A stretch of 64,000 bases of DNA, taken from contig JACGCK010000067.1 of NCBI GenBank assembly GCA_014925825.1, forward strand, positions 1-64,000, in the 5' to 3' direction. Made by a program: the position numbers and the translations under genes. A model generated the notes under the pieces. That model did not search any database, had not been told where the DNA came from, and saw only the letters and a program-made list of their open reading frames with translations. Shown in pieces: positions 1-11,120 of the stretch (position 1 is its first letter; every line of letters begins with the position of its first letter). Origin of the DNA: Pholiota molesta. Its lineage: Eukaryota > Basidiomycota > Agaricomycetes > Agaricales > Strophariaceae.

Positions 1-175
1 TGGCTCGCATTCAAGGACGCACGCGAAGGTCCAGGAAGGCAAAGGATCGCCGCACCACGTGAACTGATTGGATCAGTGATGCATTGATCCATGATGCATC
101 GAAAATAGTACGTGCAGCACCACGTGTTTTTCCGCTTCATTCGTTTCTCGACTCGCAATACATTCTCCAAACGCT

Positions 176-1472
176 ATGGATCCTTCTGCAGTGAATTGGA
201 ACGTAACCATCGACGACTTTGACAGCATATTGACCTACGAAGATCCGGGGGTTTGGAACACGCCAGATCCTTCTGCTTCGAACTACAGTACAGCGGGGCC
301 TTGGTTGAGAGGAACGTACCACCAAACAGACTCAAAAGATGCTTCTGTCGGTCTGAATATCACAGGTAAGCTTGTTATAAGGTTACTCGGCATTGTGCGC
401 TCGTTGTGTTCAACGTTTGTCTGTAGGTCCCGCGCTTTACATTTATGGCACCAAAGGACCTTCGTATGGTTCATATGAGGTAGAGATCGACTCCGTAGCT
501 CTACAATATAGTGCATATCAACAAAACACGGATAATTCGTCGTTACTCCTCTTTTCAGCATCGAATCTGACCTACGCGAGCCACAATATCGTCCTACGCA
601 ATCTTGGCGCACAGCCATCGCTGGGAGACAAAGGAGGCGACTCCTTTCTGCTGGACTACATACAGACCACGATCCAAGTTGCGCCAGCGGGGTGAGTTCA
701 TCTGTATTTCGATTGGCGGTCTAAACTGAATGGACGCAGGGCAACGGCGGCAAATGTAACTTACGAAGAAACGGATCCCATAATTACTTATAACGGTACT
801 TGGGGAAAGAACAGTGGCCCCTTTTTTAGTGGTGGGGGCACTACGTTTACAAATGGAGATGGAGCATCGTTCTCATTGAGCTTTCATGGTACGTGGATTA
901 TTCAGCCGCAAGCCAGCCTTCTTTGTTCTACCCCCTTACTCAACATCTGTTCTCGATTACAGGCTCTGCTATATATGTCCTAGGCGACAAAAAGAACGAT
1001 CACGGTATCTACAGCGTCTCCCTTGATGGCGGGCCTCCAGCGTTCTATGACGGGGTCTCGGGATGCGGGGGTGCATTCGGTGGGACTTGTGAACAACAGT
1101 TACCCACCATTAAGTATTTGGCTTCCAACTTGGACAGCTCATTGCATAATCTCACTCTACAAAACCATGCTGGCGTAAACCATTCGTTCTTTGGTATGTC
1201 ATCTTCTCAAAGCAAGCGCTTTCCGACTTAGCACATTTCTGCGTTTAGACTTGGACAGCATAGTCGTGACGGTTCCTTCTCAGTATGCGCCTCGGCAATT
1301 GGCTGGTGGTTCGTCTTCATCTGTTACAACCTCAGCCTCTTCATCCTCCACTACTACCACTCAGGCCAAGACCAGCGCTGCATTATCATCCATGGAAATG
1401 ATGCCTAACTCTTTGCTCCTGCTCCTGGGCCTTTCTCTTATATACATCCTTCGATCCAACCTTCGGAAATAA
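176..1472 (+). CDS. Ser/Thr-rich single-pass membrane protein, basidiomycete type
   Basis: Five exons join in phase: 176-365, 427-691, 740-888, 963-1193 and 1249-1472, with GT-AG introns. The product has two tandem extracellular-like modules rich in Asn, Gly and aromatic residues, each ending in a short strand-like repeat (ITGPALYIYG and HGSAIYVLGD). A Ser/Thr-rich stalk follows, then a C-terminal hydrophobic segment (NSLLLLLGLSLIYIL) with a short basic tail. The first Met does not start a clear signal peptide, so the true start may lie in an upstream exon. The module pair resembles galactose-binding-like repeats of many agaricomycete cell-surface proteins. The function is unknown. It converges on the GH71 gene. 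Confidence 0.72.
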
Positions 1473-1842
1473 TCCCGAGGTCGTCAGCCATCTTACATGG
1501 ACCTTTCAATTGCGATTTGTGTCAACTTCGAATAGCTGGACATGTCGCTCGAGGCGGTTCACGCATGTAGACAGTTATACCTTACGATACAATACACTCT
1601 GAACAAGATATGCTTTCTGGCAGTCGAGTAGTCCTGCATGCTTGTAATATATACCGAAACAATGTACTTCACACTACATCTAATCTAAAACAATGCTTGT
1701 AGAAGAAACAAAAACAAGGAGAATTGATGGTCGAACAACAACTGTACGTCGCCGAAGTGGTGATGATCATGTACCAAGCAAGATCATCGAAACAACGAAA
1801 TCACCTCACTCATACAATAGATGAAGCATCAATATAAGTAAC
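1473..1842. other. Convergent intergenic stretch
   Basis: 370 bases between two converging genes, presumably both 3' UTRs. Nothing else is recognised. Confidence 0.5.
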
Positions 1843-4800
1843 TCATAGAGATCCAGGCTTGACATATAAGTTAATCCGCCATCCTCCGCCACATGTTTGA
1901 GACGAATTTCCTAAAAACCCAAAATTGAACAACCGAATGCCCAAACATCAGAAGCAAATCACTCACCATTACAAGCGGAACTACACTCGCTGGACGCCGT
2001 CGAAACACCAGCGCCGCTGACCTGGTATATCTGCGACCCACAGAAACACTGGTTCCCGTTCTCCGTCCCGGCCATCGTGAACCCGCCCTGCGCGCAGGTG
2101 CTGATGCACGTCTCCGTGGTGAGGCCGGCTTGCGAAAGGGTTGCTGAGCCGCGGAGCATCCGCGTCGATGCATCAACATAGCACCCAGCGCTCGTCCATG
2201 CAGTCGGCGAAGTAGACGCGACTTGAGTGTATACGTTCAAGGTCCAGCTACCGCCGCATGTCATGCTCGCGTCGCCCGCACAGGCGGTCTGACATTGGGT
2301 AGAGGTGATTACGGCTCCGCTGGCGCCGTTGTTCGTGAGTGTGTTTCCACAATAACCTGAATTCAGAATGTCAGTCACAACCACAGTAAAGTCGGAATGT
2401 GTATCATACATTCTTGGCTGGCGGCGGGAAATGAGATCAATTTTGGCGAGCATTGAGATAGTCATGAAAAACTACTTACCCATATTCAACGCCTGCATAG
2501 AGATACCCCGCGCAGAGGCCTTGACAAATGGAAGGCGTCATGTTCGGTTGGGTGTAGCTGGTTCCTGTCAGAGCACGACGAGTTCCAGTGGTACCCTCCG
2601 CAACACATCCGTATGCATTCCAGGATGCCGACGTGGAAGTAGATGGAGGAGCCGAGGTCGTAGTCGAGCTCGACGTAGTTGACGAGGTCGAGCTCATCGT
2701 TGTTGTGGTCGTGGTCGTGGTCGTGGTCGTAGTCGCACTGGTAGACCATGTTGTCGGTGACACTGATGCGGCCTTGTAGATATTGATACGATATCCTGCA
2801 CCACACTTCTCGTTGGCTGTAGTTTCTGTTAGTCGAGGACTCAAAAAGCCAGCGATCAGCACGCACTATTTCCGGCACATGGCATAGAGCAGTCGCTTTC
2901 CGCTACGACGGAAACGCCAGCCTGTAGGCGAATTGTGTTGGAGCAGTAGCACTCAGCGCCATACTCAACGCCCGCGTACAGGTATCCCCCAGCTTGGCAT
3001 CTCGCCTGGCACTTTTCGACGGTCTGCGCGCTGTCCGAGGCAAAGAGTCCGTTGAGAGTTCGTGTGTCGGAGTCTATGTAACAGCCCAGGTAACCCCAGC
3101 TGGAAGTTGCAGTGGGTGACGCTGTGCCCGTGGTCGTGGTAGAAGTCGTCGTGGACAAAGTACTGGTGGACGACGAGGTGCTGGTGGACGATGTCGAAGT
3201 GCTGGTTGACGATGTTGAAGCACTGGCTGACGATGAGGATGTACTCGTTAATGTGGAAGAAGTACTTGTCGGCGTCGTAGTGCCCTCAGAAATTGCAACT
3301 AATCGGAGATGAAAATAAGCCATCGAACTCGCCTAGAATACACTAGGCTCACCTGCAGATCCTACCCATGCGTTATAATTATCTGTCATCCGAAAACGCC
3401 AGTAAATACATATACATAATTCGTCCAATGAACACGAGAAGGACAACTTACACTGAACTGGGTTGGTTACATAGGTATATCCGGTAGGCGTATAATTAAT
3501 GATAGTCTGGCCATTTCTGATCATCTGTACCGTCATTGCTCCTGCCGAAAGAGGGATCTTGAGTTTGGAGACTCCGGCTCCAACGGAGAATGTCGACGAG
3601 GAGCCCCCACACTTGAGAACGATGGTAGCAGCCGCAGTGGAGTACACTGCTGCCCACATGGAATCCTGTGAAGAGGCTAGTAAGAGATGAAGGAAGGTAA
3701 AACTAGAATCAAACCGACCTCAGCCCAATCCCAACCAGTTGGTTTGCCTAGAGAGTCGCCTGACGCAATGGCATTAGCGGGATGAGGACGCGCCCAGAAG
3801 TAAATCTTAGATGTCTATCCAAGGATGGCATGAGTTCATCTCGCAAATGAGAAAAACTAAGGATAAGAACCGTAATCGCAGGATAGGTGCCTGTTTGGAA
3901 CGCTTTGATGTAGTATTCAGATAGATCGAACCAAGCGGTGTGGGGAGAATTTTGAGCGTAGAATGTGCCGATAGGTTGAGCACCTTTGAAGGGACCAAAG
4001 CTAGTTCATATAGGCAAAGTGAATCTCCGTACTTTTTCACGCATCCGAGAGATGAGATCCTTACTAGTCCGACTCGCCCCAGTCATTCCTAACGAACAGA
4101 AGTAGGTAAGTAAAGTTCAGATAAGATCATGATGGGTCGATTGAATAACGGACCAAGTGACCATCTCGACGAATGTTAGCGTGTTCCGCATTTGCACGAG
4201 TTGCTCCCATCGAGTGACGATGAGCCAGTCATCACCACGAAGATAGAAGTTCTTTGAACTAAGATGTGTGCTAGATCATGGGCAACTTGTTAGCATGATA
4301 TAGCAGGACGAATTAAAGAATATAAAAACGTACTACATCCATCCACTGATTGTTGTCGCGTATTTAGTTCCAAGTTGGCTGATATCTGTTAAAAAGCGTT
4401 AAGTTGATTATTTTGAAGACCTCAAAATATTTACAGAAGTTGTCATCGTCGGTCTAAACATAAAAAAATACGTCAGTGAGGTTCTAACGGACACAGAAGT
4501 GCACACCTACAGTCTTGCCGTAGTCGCCCTGAGGCCAGGCACATCCCCAGCTACAAGGTACCGCCGTAGATTAATTAATTACCATCCCTACTCACGTCGC
4601 TATAGACTCACCAATACCATGAATCCAGCGCAGGCCACTGGTTAAACTGTCCCTCAAGACCCCAAATAAAAGGCATCAAGTACCCATTCGTCTGTGCCTT
4701 CAGGCTAGCCCACCCAGACGCCCCGAGACAGTCACCGGAGTAACTCGATATCATAACCTTCCCATTGACCTTGAACTGGTTCGGATGGGCCGCATATCTG

Positions 4801-5499
4801 TTCACGCGCGCGACGAGGTCGTCCAGGGCGCACGGCATCGCGGTGAGATCGAACGAATAGAAGAGCTGGATGCCCGTGCCCGAGTCTTTCGCAGCTTGGT
4901 ACGCGGTATCCACCTGCGTGCGCTGCCAGGCGTCTCCGCCGATGTTGAGCGCAATCGCGTCGCTAGGAGGGGGAGAAGGTGAAGGATAATGGCATTAGAC
5001 GTCGATAAACAGCGGGCGTATGCTGAGGTAGCTTGTTACGTACATCCCTTTCGCTGAGATCTTGACCATGTCATCGAGCCAGTCTGCGTAAGTATACGGA
5101 TAGCTATAAGGATACGTGGTTAGCTGTTGGAATGAATATACGAACATTGGGGAAGTCACATACGTGTCTGATCATTCATTCAGAAAAAATTAGGGCGTCA
5201 GATCGTGGAGAGGAGAAGAGGAAACTCACTGCCAACAATCTGTAGTAAAAATATTCGTTATTTGGACGCGTCAAAAAGAAGATAAAAATAATACACACAT
5301 GGTGCATAAAGACATATTTCGACCCATCACGCTTCTGTAGCTCGACTGGATCGTCCGGAAGTAGGGCAGTCCTGTTGCTGAAAACGCTCCAATTTCGCCT
5401 ATGTTTGACGGAGGTCGAGTACCATGAAGCAAAAGTCGGCGATAGAGCGAGAATGAGAGTGAAAGCGAGGAGCTGAACGCGGAAGAATTGGAGACGCAT
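1843..5499 (-). CDS. Secreted GH71 glucan endo-1,3-alpha-glucosidase with three WSC domains
   Basis: Many small exons. The start is set by a signal peptide at 5499 (MRLQFFRVQLLAFTLILALS). GH71 follows: KYVFMHHV, then VGNTYPYTYADW, LNIGGDAW, QLFYSFDLTAMPC, DNFYISQLGTKYATTISG, WNDWGESDYFGP and SKIYFWARPHP, all in phase after splicing. A beta-rich C-terminal part (about 3330-3660) leads to Ser/Thr linkers and three Cys-rich WSC modules starting near WGYLGCY, WNAYGCV and AWTSAGCY. The last exon (stop 1843-1845) completes WSC3 with SSQTCGGGWRINLY. GH71 enzymes cut alpha-1,3-glucan of fungal walls; WSC modules bind wall polysaccharide. The likely role is self-wall remodelling or attack on other fungi. 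The VGNTY stretch requires a 4-nt exon at 5164-5167. Confidence 0.9.
5164..5167 (-). other. Predicted 4-nt microexon of the GH71 gene
   Basis: On the minus strand the exon ending in GTTGGCA stops before GTGAGT, and the exon starting CTATCCG follows TTATAG. Direct joining breaks the frame. Between them lies ATGATCAG, then ACAC, then GTATGT: a perfect acceptor and donor around four bases. Including ACAC restores the family-typical VGNTYPYT. This is inference, with no transcript evidence. Confidence 0.65.
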
Positions 5500-6529
5500 G
5501 ATATTGTTGAGCGTGGTTGAGCGGATAGCTCAAGTGTGTTATAAGGAGTGGAAAGGGCAGGAAGCCCGGCCAAGTTCGAGAAAATTACAGGGAACGGATA
5601 GGAAGCAGGGCGGAAATGTCGCGGTCGATGCTGAGGGGAGCAGAAACAAACCAGTGTTCCTTGAAACCACCTTAATAGAACATTCAAAGACAGGTAAGTA
5701 TGTTTGAACACGGATGACTCTCACCAGGATTGGTTCAGGCACTCACCGTCCCTGGATTTCAATTATGATATATGCGGATGTCGGCGCTAGGCTCAACCGT
5801 GCATTCTCGGGGAATAAGAGTGAAGAAAAAACGAAGAAAGTGGTCGATGAGAGAGAGAAGAAAACGGCTCAACGAAGTCCCAAGACACCTTCGACAGGCG
5901 AAGACGACGGAAGGAGTTCTCGATCCCAAAATGGCGAAAGCTATGTACGAGATAATTATAATCCCGAGGCACGAAATGCCCAAAAGATGTCACTTGGTTA
6001 CCTTGGAAGCTGCGATATTAACCTCCGAGGACCAACGATTGTACATAAATGGGGAGCCGTGCAGATGTTGTTCCACACCTTTCAGGGTCTCTCCGCAGCG
6101 TTCACTGTTTCTTTTACATGTAATCATAAAAATTCAGATGCATGCGTTCGAAGGATACTCCAGAGGGCGAGATTGCAAACATGAGCAGCGTCAATGCTAA
6201 TAGATTAGTCATGGTGATAGAGTTATCTGGTGAAGGTTCATTTCAGTACACGCCGGTTAAGGTTCGCGTTGAACGTTGATCAAATACTAGGCACCCACAA
6301 TAATTCTGATTTCGTCCGGAAGATTCATTTTGAGAGGATTAAATTATTTATCTGGGTCAAAAAGATAAGCACTTTTAGGCAAACTACCATGAAAATAACC
6401 GGTATGGTACCAGTCAATCTTGCCACCATCCAAAGGAAATGATCTGAATCGACTATATGCGAATCGATTCATTGATTGCCAGGCGTCGATTGAGCGGATG
6501 TGGATCAGAAGTCTATTTCGCTTTCAATC
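5500..6529. other. Intergenic region upstream of GH71
   Basis: About 1 kb holding the GH71 promoter and 3' flank of the Pop8-like gene. Short overlapping ORFs at 5.7-6.2 kb lack domain signatures and mutual consistency. No convincing gene is seen. Confidence 0.4.
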
Positions 6530-6894
6530 CTATGTAGACAAAATGGAAGGCAGAAACGTAGATTCTTTGGTGAGTGATAATCTTGGTAACTCAGTCCACG
6601 ATGCGAGCGCCGCTGAGACTTTTGTGGCGTCTCTGCACAAGAAAACCTTCGTCAAAATCAAACAGGCAATAGAACAATAACTGCGAAGATTTACCCTTCC
6701 TTAATCCTAATGACACAGTCATTCCCGTCCTCGCTAATCCACAGAACATCCAGATACGTCGCGGCAGAGGTGAGTCCGAAGCCCTGCGTCAAGGCATCTG
6801 CGATTGTCTTCCGTATTGCGAGCTCATTCTTCGTGGACGGAGCGATAGAGAACCGCAAGTAGTGGTTCTGTGGGTGCAAGAAGGAAGCCTGCAT
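6530..6894 (-). CDS. Small RNase P/MRP protein subunit, Pop8/Rpp14-like
   Basis: Two exons, 6894-6695 and 6632-6530, join across a 62-nt GT-AG intron to give about 100 residues. The N-terminal part contains HYLRFSIAP, then IRKTIADALTQGFGL and DVLWISEDGNDCVIRIK, the pattern I recall for fungal Pop8-domain proteins. Exon 2 supplies DATKVSAALASWTEL and ends KESTFLPSILST, which looks like the normal family end. Such subunits belong to nuclear RNase P/MRP, which trims tRNA 5' ends and pre-rRNA. It is divergently arranged with the La gene, another tRNA-biogenesis factor. The family assignment is from memory. Confidence 0.75.
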
Positions 6895-7105
6895 TGTTCA
6901 GAATCGCCCACAATCGTCAACCCAGGACATCGACGAAGGAAAGAAGGAACGGCCACGCGGTGGCAGGCCAGGATCCTGTCGTTGCGCGGAGCTTAAATTG
7001 AAGGCCCGTCCGGACCGAGCCCTAACCCGAGTGTGATCGTGGTTATCGGTGGAAAAACTCGACTGCATCTGACTCCCTCCTCCCCTCGACTTCCCTATAT
7101 CCATT
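6895..7105. promoter_or_regulatory. Shared divergent promoter, Pop8-like / La
   Basis: Only 211 bases separate the two start codons, so both promoters must lie or overlap here. Pyrimidine-rich stretches precede the La ATG. No clear TATA box was seen. Confidence 0.5.
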
Positions 7106-8983
7106 ATGGCTGAGCCAGTTTCCGAAAAACCTACCGAAGTCGCCGCGGCCGCTCCTGAACTCCCTGCCACCACCGCTGAAAGCTCAACCGCCACTGACGC
7201 GGTCATGGAAGACGCTGCGGTGTTGGAAAAGATGCAAAAGGCTATGAAGCAAAGTGCGTATTGGTTGAATCATGTTCGGACTTCGTTGGCTCATGGAGTT
7301 TGGACTACAGTTGAATTTTACTTCGCTGATGCCAATCTCCCTTACGACAAGTGCGTCGCTCACTTTTTTCTTCTACAAGATGGATATTAAGACTTGTATC
7401 AGGTTCATGTGGACGCTCTACTCGAAAGATCCAGAGCACTGGATCTCCATTGAAACTGTCGGTTCCTTCAAGCGCATGCGTCCATATAGCTCGGAGGGCG
7501 TGCCATGGCTTGCTAAGGCTCTCGAGCTGAGTACCTTCCTCGAGGTCGACGAGACGCGTACAAAGGTACGACGAACGACCGAGCCCCAGGAGCCCAAGAA
7601 CCAGTTTGAGCGCAGTGTCTACGCTGTATGTTGGCCTTTTACATTCAACCGGCGATTGAAGACTAATATCGTTTCGCCTGTTCCCTTAGAAAGGTTTCGG
7701 TGAGGAAGAGCCCACACTGCAAGGTCGTCTGGAGGAGTTCTTCAGCCAATATGGAAGTGTTGCTGCTGTGCGCATGAGACGCGACGAGGCCAAGAAATTC
7801 AAGGTGCGGAGTTTTCGACTTTTTCTTAAGCTTCCACCTCACTCTCACTCTTTTCTAGAGCTCTGTTTTCGTAGAATTCAACGACTTTGAAAGCGTCGAC
7901 AAATTCCTAAAAGCCGATCCAAAACCCACATGGGAAGGCAAGGAATTGCTCATCATGACAAAGTACGTTCCCTAGATATATCATTCTGCCCGCGCCCCAA
8001 CGAGTAACCTGCAGAGAGGACTACTGCGAGATGAAGATCAAAGAAAAGGGCCTCACAGGAAAGAGCGCCACCCACCGTCGAGAAGTGCTATCCTCCAAGA
8101 AATTCGACGCCTTCCGCGAAATGGCCAGGGCCAAGAGCTCTTCCAAAGGCACAGGCGCGGCCGAAGAAAAGAAGGACGTCTTTCTCGAGTTCCTCGGCCA
8201 CAAGATCCTCATCAAGCAGAATGAGGAGGGAAATGGCACTATTGATGAGAAGGACATCCCATTCGTTAAGGGTGTGACACTCAAGTTCGAAGGCTGTGGA
8301 GGGGATGTGTCATGGGGAGAGATCAAGGTTAGCAATGATCTTCATCCATTTTTTTCCCCGTGCGCAAGACTAATATCTACCGTTAGGATCCTATCAAAGC
8401 TCGCTTCGATGGCAAGGCGCCCTACATCAAATACGCACGCGGCGAGAACAGCGGTCTCGTCGGCTTCTACAAGCCCCTCACCGAGGACGACATCACCTAT
8501 ATCAAAACCACCATCCCCAAAATCAACAGCCACGAAGTAACGTGGACGATTCCCACCGGTATGTAACCCTCTCCTCGTTCTTGACTTACCCTCCTGACGT
8601 CACATGTTCAACACACAGAGGAGGAGGAGAAGCAATTCGAAATCGAGCGCGCCCAAGCCGCCGCACGCAACGCGTTCAGCCAGAGCGGCTCGCGGGACGG
8701 CGGCGGGCGCGGGCGCGGCGGGCGTGGCGGCGGACGCGGGCGGGGAGGCAGAGGAGGCGGACGCGGGCGCGGCGGACGGGGCGGGGGAGGTAGGGTCCGC
8801 AACGCCGAGGCCAAGGAGAAGGCGGCCGCCGGCGCAGAGGAGGTCGGCGAGAAGCGCAAGCGCACTGCGGTGGAACCCGGCGGCGCGGCGGACACGGGCG
8901 TTCGCGGGAACAACGCCCCGCCCACTATCCAGACGGCGAAGAAGGTGAAGACGAACGACGGCGCCGCCGCGCCTGCGTCGTAA
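7106..8983 (+). CDS. La ribonucleoprotein (Lupus La homolog), LAM-RRM-xRRM with RGG tail
   Basis: Eight exons splice cleanly: 7106-7253, 7311-7350, 7403-7625, 7690-7803, 7859-7962, 8015-8327, 8387-8558 and 8619-8983. After an Ala/Thr-rich leader comes a La motif (QIEFYFADANLPYDKF, then HWISIETVGSFKRM and VPWLAKAL), then RRM1 (GFGEEEPTLQGRLEEFFSQY, SSVFVEFNDF). A C-terminal xRRM-like part follows (GVTLKFEGCGGDVSW, LVGFYKPLTEDDI). The tail is an extended GRGRGG region followed by KRKR, a likely nuclear signal. La binds the 3' oligo-U of Pol III transcripts and assists tRNA and snRNA folding. No frame breaks are seen. Confidence 0.93.
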
Positions 8984-9707
8984 TGTCGTGCAGCAGCCGC
9001 CAGGCGACTGGCCTTGCGCTTGCGATACGAAACGGTCGGCCCGCGTGTGTGGGTGGGAGACCGACTAAAAATTGTACATATCGGACTCGGGCTCAAGGAG
9101 TCCTGACGTGAACTTGACCCGAAGCTGGGACGCTAGTGAAAGTGCGACTGTGATGATTCCAATTGTACTTTTATATGTTGAGTGCTATTATGGGCAACTG
9201 CTGCTTGTCCCAGTCGAGATAATTTATTCATTTGGTTATTGAACGTGGAAGAGCATCGGTGTCGGCACATTTATTTCGAGGACATAAAATTTTATTCACA
9301 ATTCAGGAGCGCCAGGATAAATACATGCAGTTTCACAGCAGTTGCGAACAAAACCGAAAACGATTACGAAGAATTTAAAAATGCAAAGATAGCTCTAAGC
9401 TCGACTATCTGATGATATACATAATACAATTTACACAGCGCAACGGGCCAATGTCCAGCATGGGATCCAAGAAACCCAGAAATAACGAAAAAAGATATAC
9501 AACAAAGCTTTGGAGCTACAAATGCAGATAGAGTCTGAAACATACATAACATTTAGATACGCAGACAATAATGCTCTAACCTTCTTGAAGAGATCGACGA
9601 TATTGTTACAAATGAGTTGAGTGAGATTTTTGCTTTAGGTCCATGAAGATCGCCGGGATCATCAACACGTCCTGTCCGTCCGTCCGATAATGCCCGCGTT
9701 TCAACAT
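8984..9707. other. Convergent intergenic stretch, La / APH-like
   Basis: Presumed 3' UTRs of both neighbours. Short ORFs at 9182-9552 have no recognisable content. Confidence 0.4.
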
Positions 9708-11120
9708 TCAAAGTTCATTTTCGAGGGCGTCGCTCGCGCCCACTTCATTTGCGAACTTTTGGAAGTCCTGGTCGATGTCCGCGTCCGAGCCCAGAATCCG
9801 GTGGAGAGCTCTGCCGGTCTGATCGTAGTCGCAGGCGAGGGAATACATCCAATACGCCAGGTATGCCCCAACATGGCCCGCGTTAGAGTCGTGGAGCGCC
9901 GCCAGGCTCCTTCCCGACGCGGGCTTAGCGACCGCCGTGCCGCACTGCGTCTCCGCCGCCGCCAGCTCTCTGTTGAACGCACGATGCATCACCGGGCGCA
10001 CGGGGGGCGGTGGGGGCGTCATCAGGGATTCTTCAGACAGTATGCTGGAGGCGGAATCCGAGTCCCCATCGGAGAAGTGTCCGGACACCTCGAATGTGGG
10101 GACCGCAAACGCTTCCCAGGGCACGGTGCCGGCGCAGTCCCAATCGAGAACGCCGACGATATGCCCCGTCTCGTCTACGAGAATGTTCTCGCTGTGCAGA
10201 TCCCCGTGGCGCATCGGAAATGGACCGTGGTCATCCCGCTCGTCAACGAGCGGCATCATGGTCTTGCGCCATAATGATGCGACGAACCGGCGCTTGAGCT
10301 GGGCGGCGTCGGCGCTTTCGCCCTCGTCGACTTCGTCATCGAGGCCAGCTGCCACGGCCAGCCGCTCGTACGCTTCTGCTTGGATGGAGAAGTATTCCTT
10401 GGCGGACTGGAATGGGCCCAACCCGAAGTCCGCGCCAGGGCCTATGGAAACTTCGCCTGAGGGGTCTATTTTGAACGAGCCAATATGATCGAAAGTGATG
10501 CGGCTGAGCTGGACGTGAATGGCAGCGATGTCACGTAAATAGCGCTGGAGAATGCGTCGCTTATGCTCGTCGCCGGCGAAGTGGTCGAGCCTATCCCCCG
10601 TGAGGTCAAGCTCGCTCCCTGAACTGAGCTCGTGGATGGCGATGCCACAATCTTCTATCGTCATGCCCTGCAGAGCGGTCATTAGGACGAACGCGGGAAA
10701 TTCGGGTCCCAGCGGGTTCGTGGGTGATGGATGGGCATGATATGCGATTATTTCTGGCACGGGTATGGTGGTGCGCTGGCGGACGAGATGAAGTGCCGCC
10801 ACTTCATTTAAGATCTTTCGTTCTAGCTGCGCAGCAGTATTAAAGTAGGCGTCCATCGGCCGCATACCAAAGCGAATGATCCAGGATGTGTCGTCTTGGA
10901 ATAGGAGCTCGTAAACGAGGAACGACTGCCCCCACGTGTAATGTTCTGCCAGAAGTCGACATGGGAGGCGGTTGGGATGCAGGGATGAGACATAGGATTC
11001 GATTTTCGCGTAGTGCGGGATAAGTAGATTGACCATCGAGATAATCCGGTTGGCATATTCAGTGTCCATGATTTCGAGAGAGGCCCTCGTGTCGGGCCAG
11101 TTATCGCTAATAGGAGCCAT
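9708..11120 (-). CDS. APH-fold (aminoglycoside phosphotransferase family) protein
   Basis: A single uninterrupted 470-codon reading frame, unusual here because most neighbours have introns. The N-lobe contains SWIIRFGMRPMDAYF followed by a helix with KILNEVAALHLV. The C-lobe has the Brenner-type catalytic motif MRHGDLHSENILVD near residue 305 and the metal-binding motif VGVLDWDCAGTVPWEAFAVP. Fungal members are abundant and mostly uncharacterised small-molecule kinases; resistance to aminoglycosides should not be assumed. An acidic insert (DDEVDEGESAD) and a Ser/Pro-rich segment after the DWD motif lengthen the C-lobe. Confidence 0.88.
   Translation of the reverse strand: MAPISDNWPDTRASLEIMDTEYANRIISMVNLLIPHYAKIESYVSSLHPNRLPCRLLAEHYTWGQSFLVYELLFQDDTSWIIRFGMRPMDAYFNTAAQLERKILNEVAALHLVRQRTTIPVPEIIAYHAHPSPTNPLGPEFPAFVLMTALQGMTIEDCGIAIHELSSGSELDLTGDRLDHFAGDEHKRRILQRYLRDIAAIHVQLSRITFDHIGSFKIDPSGEVSIGPGADFGLGPFQSAKEYFSIQAEAYERLAVAAGLDDEVDEGESADAAQLKRRFVASLWRKTMMPLVDERDDHGPFPMRHGDLHSENILVDETGHIVGVLDWDCAGTVPWEAFAVPTFEVSGHFSDGDSDSASSILSEESLMTPPPPPVRPVMHRAFNRELAAAETQCGTAVAKPASGRSLAALHDSNAGHVGAYLAYWMYSLACDYDQTGRALHRILGSDADIDQDFQKFANEVGASDALENEL

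Noticed and set aside
5714..6200. Overlapping plus-strand ORFs rich in Lys/Arg
   Set aside because: No domain, two frames equally open, and no splice logic.
9690..10488. Long plus-strand ORFs opposite the APH-like gene
   Set aside because: Antisense shadows of a strong coding frame; no family features.
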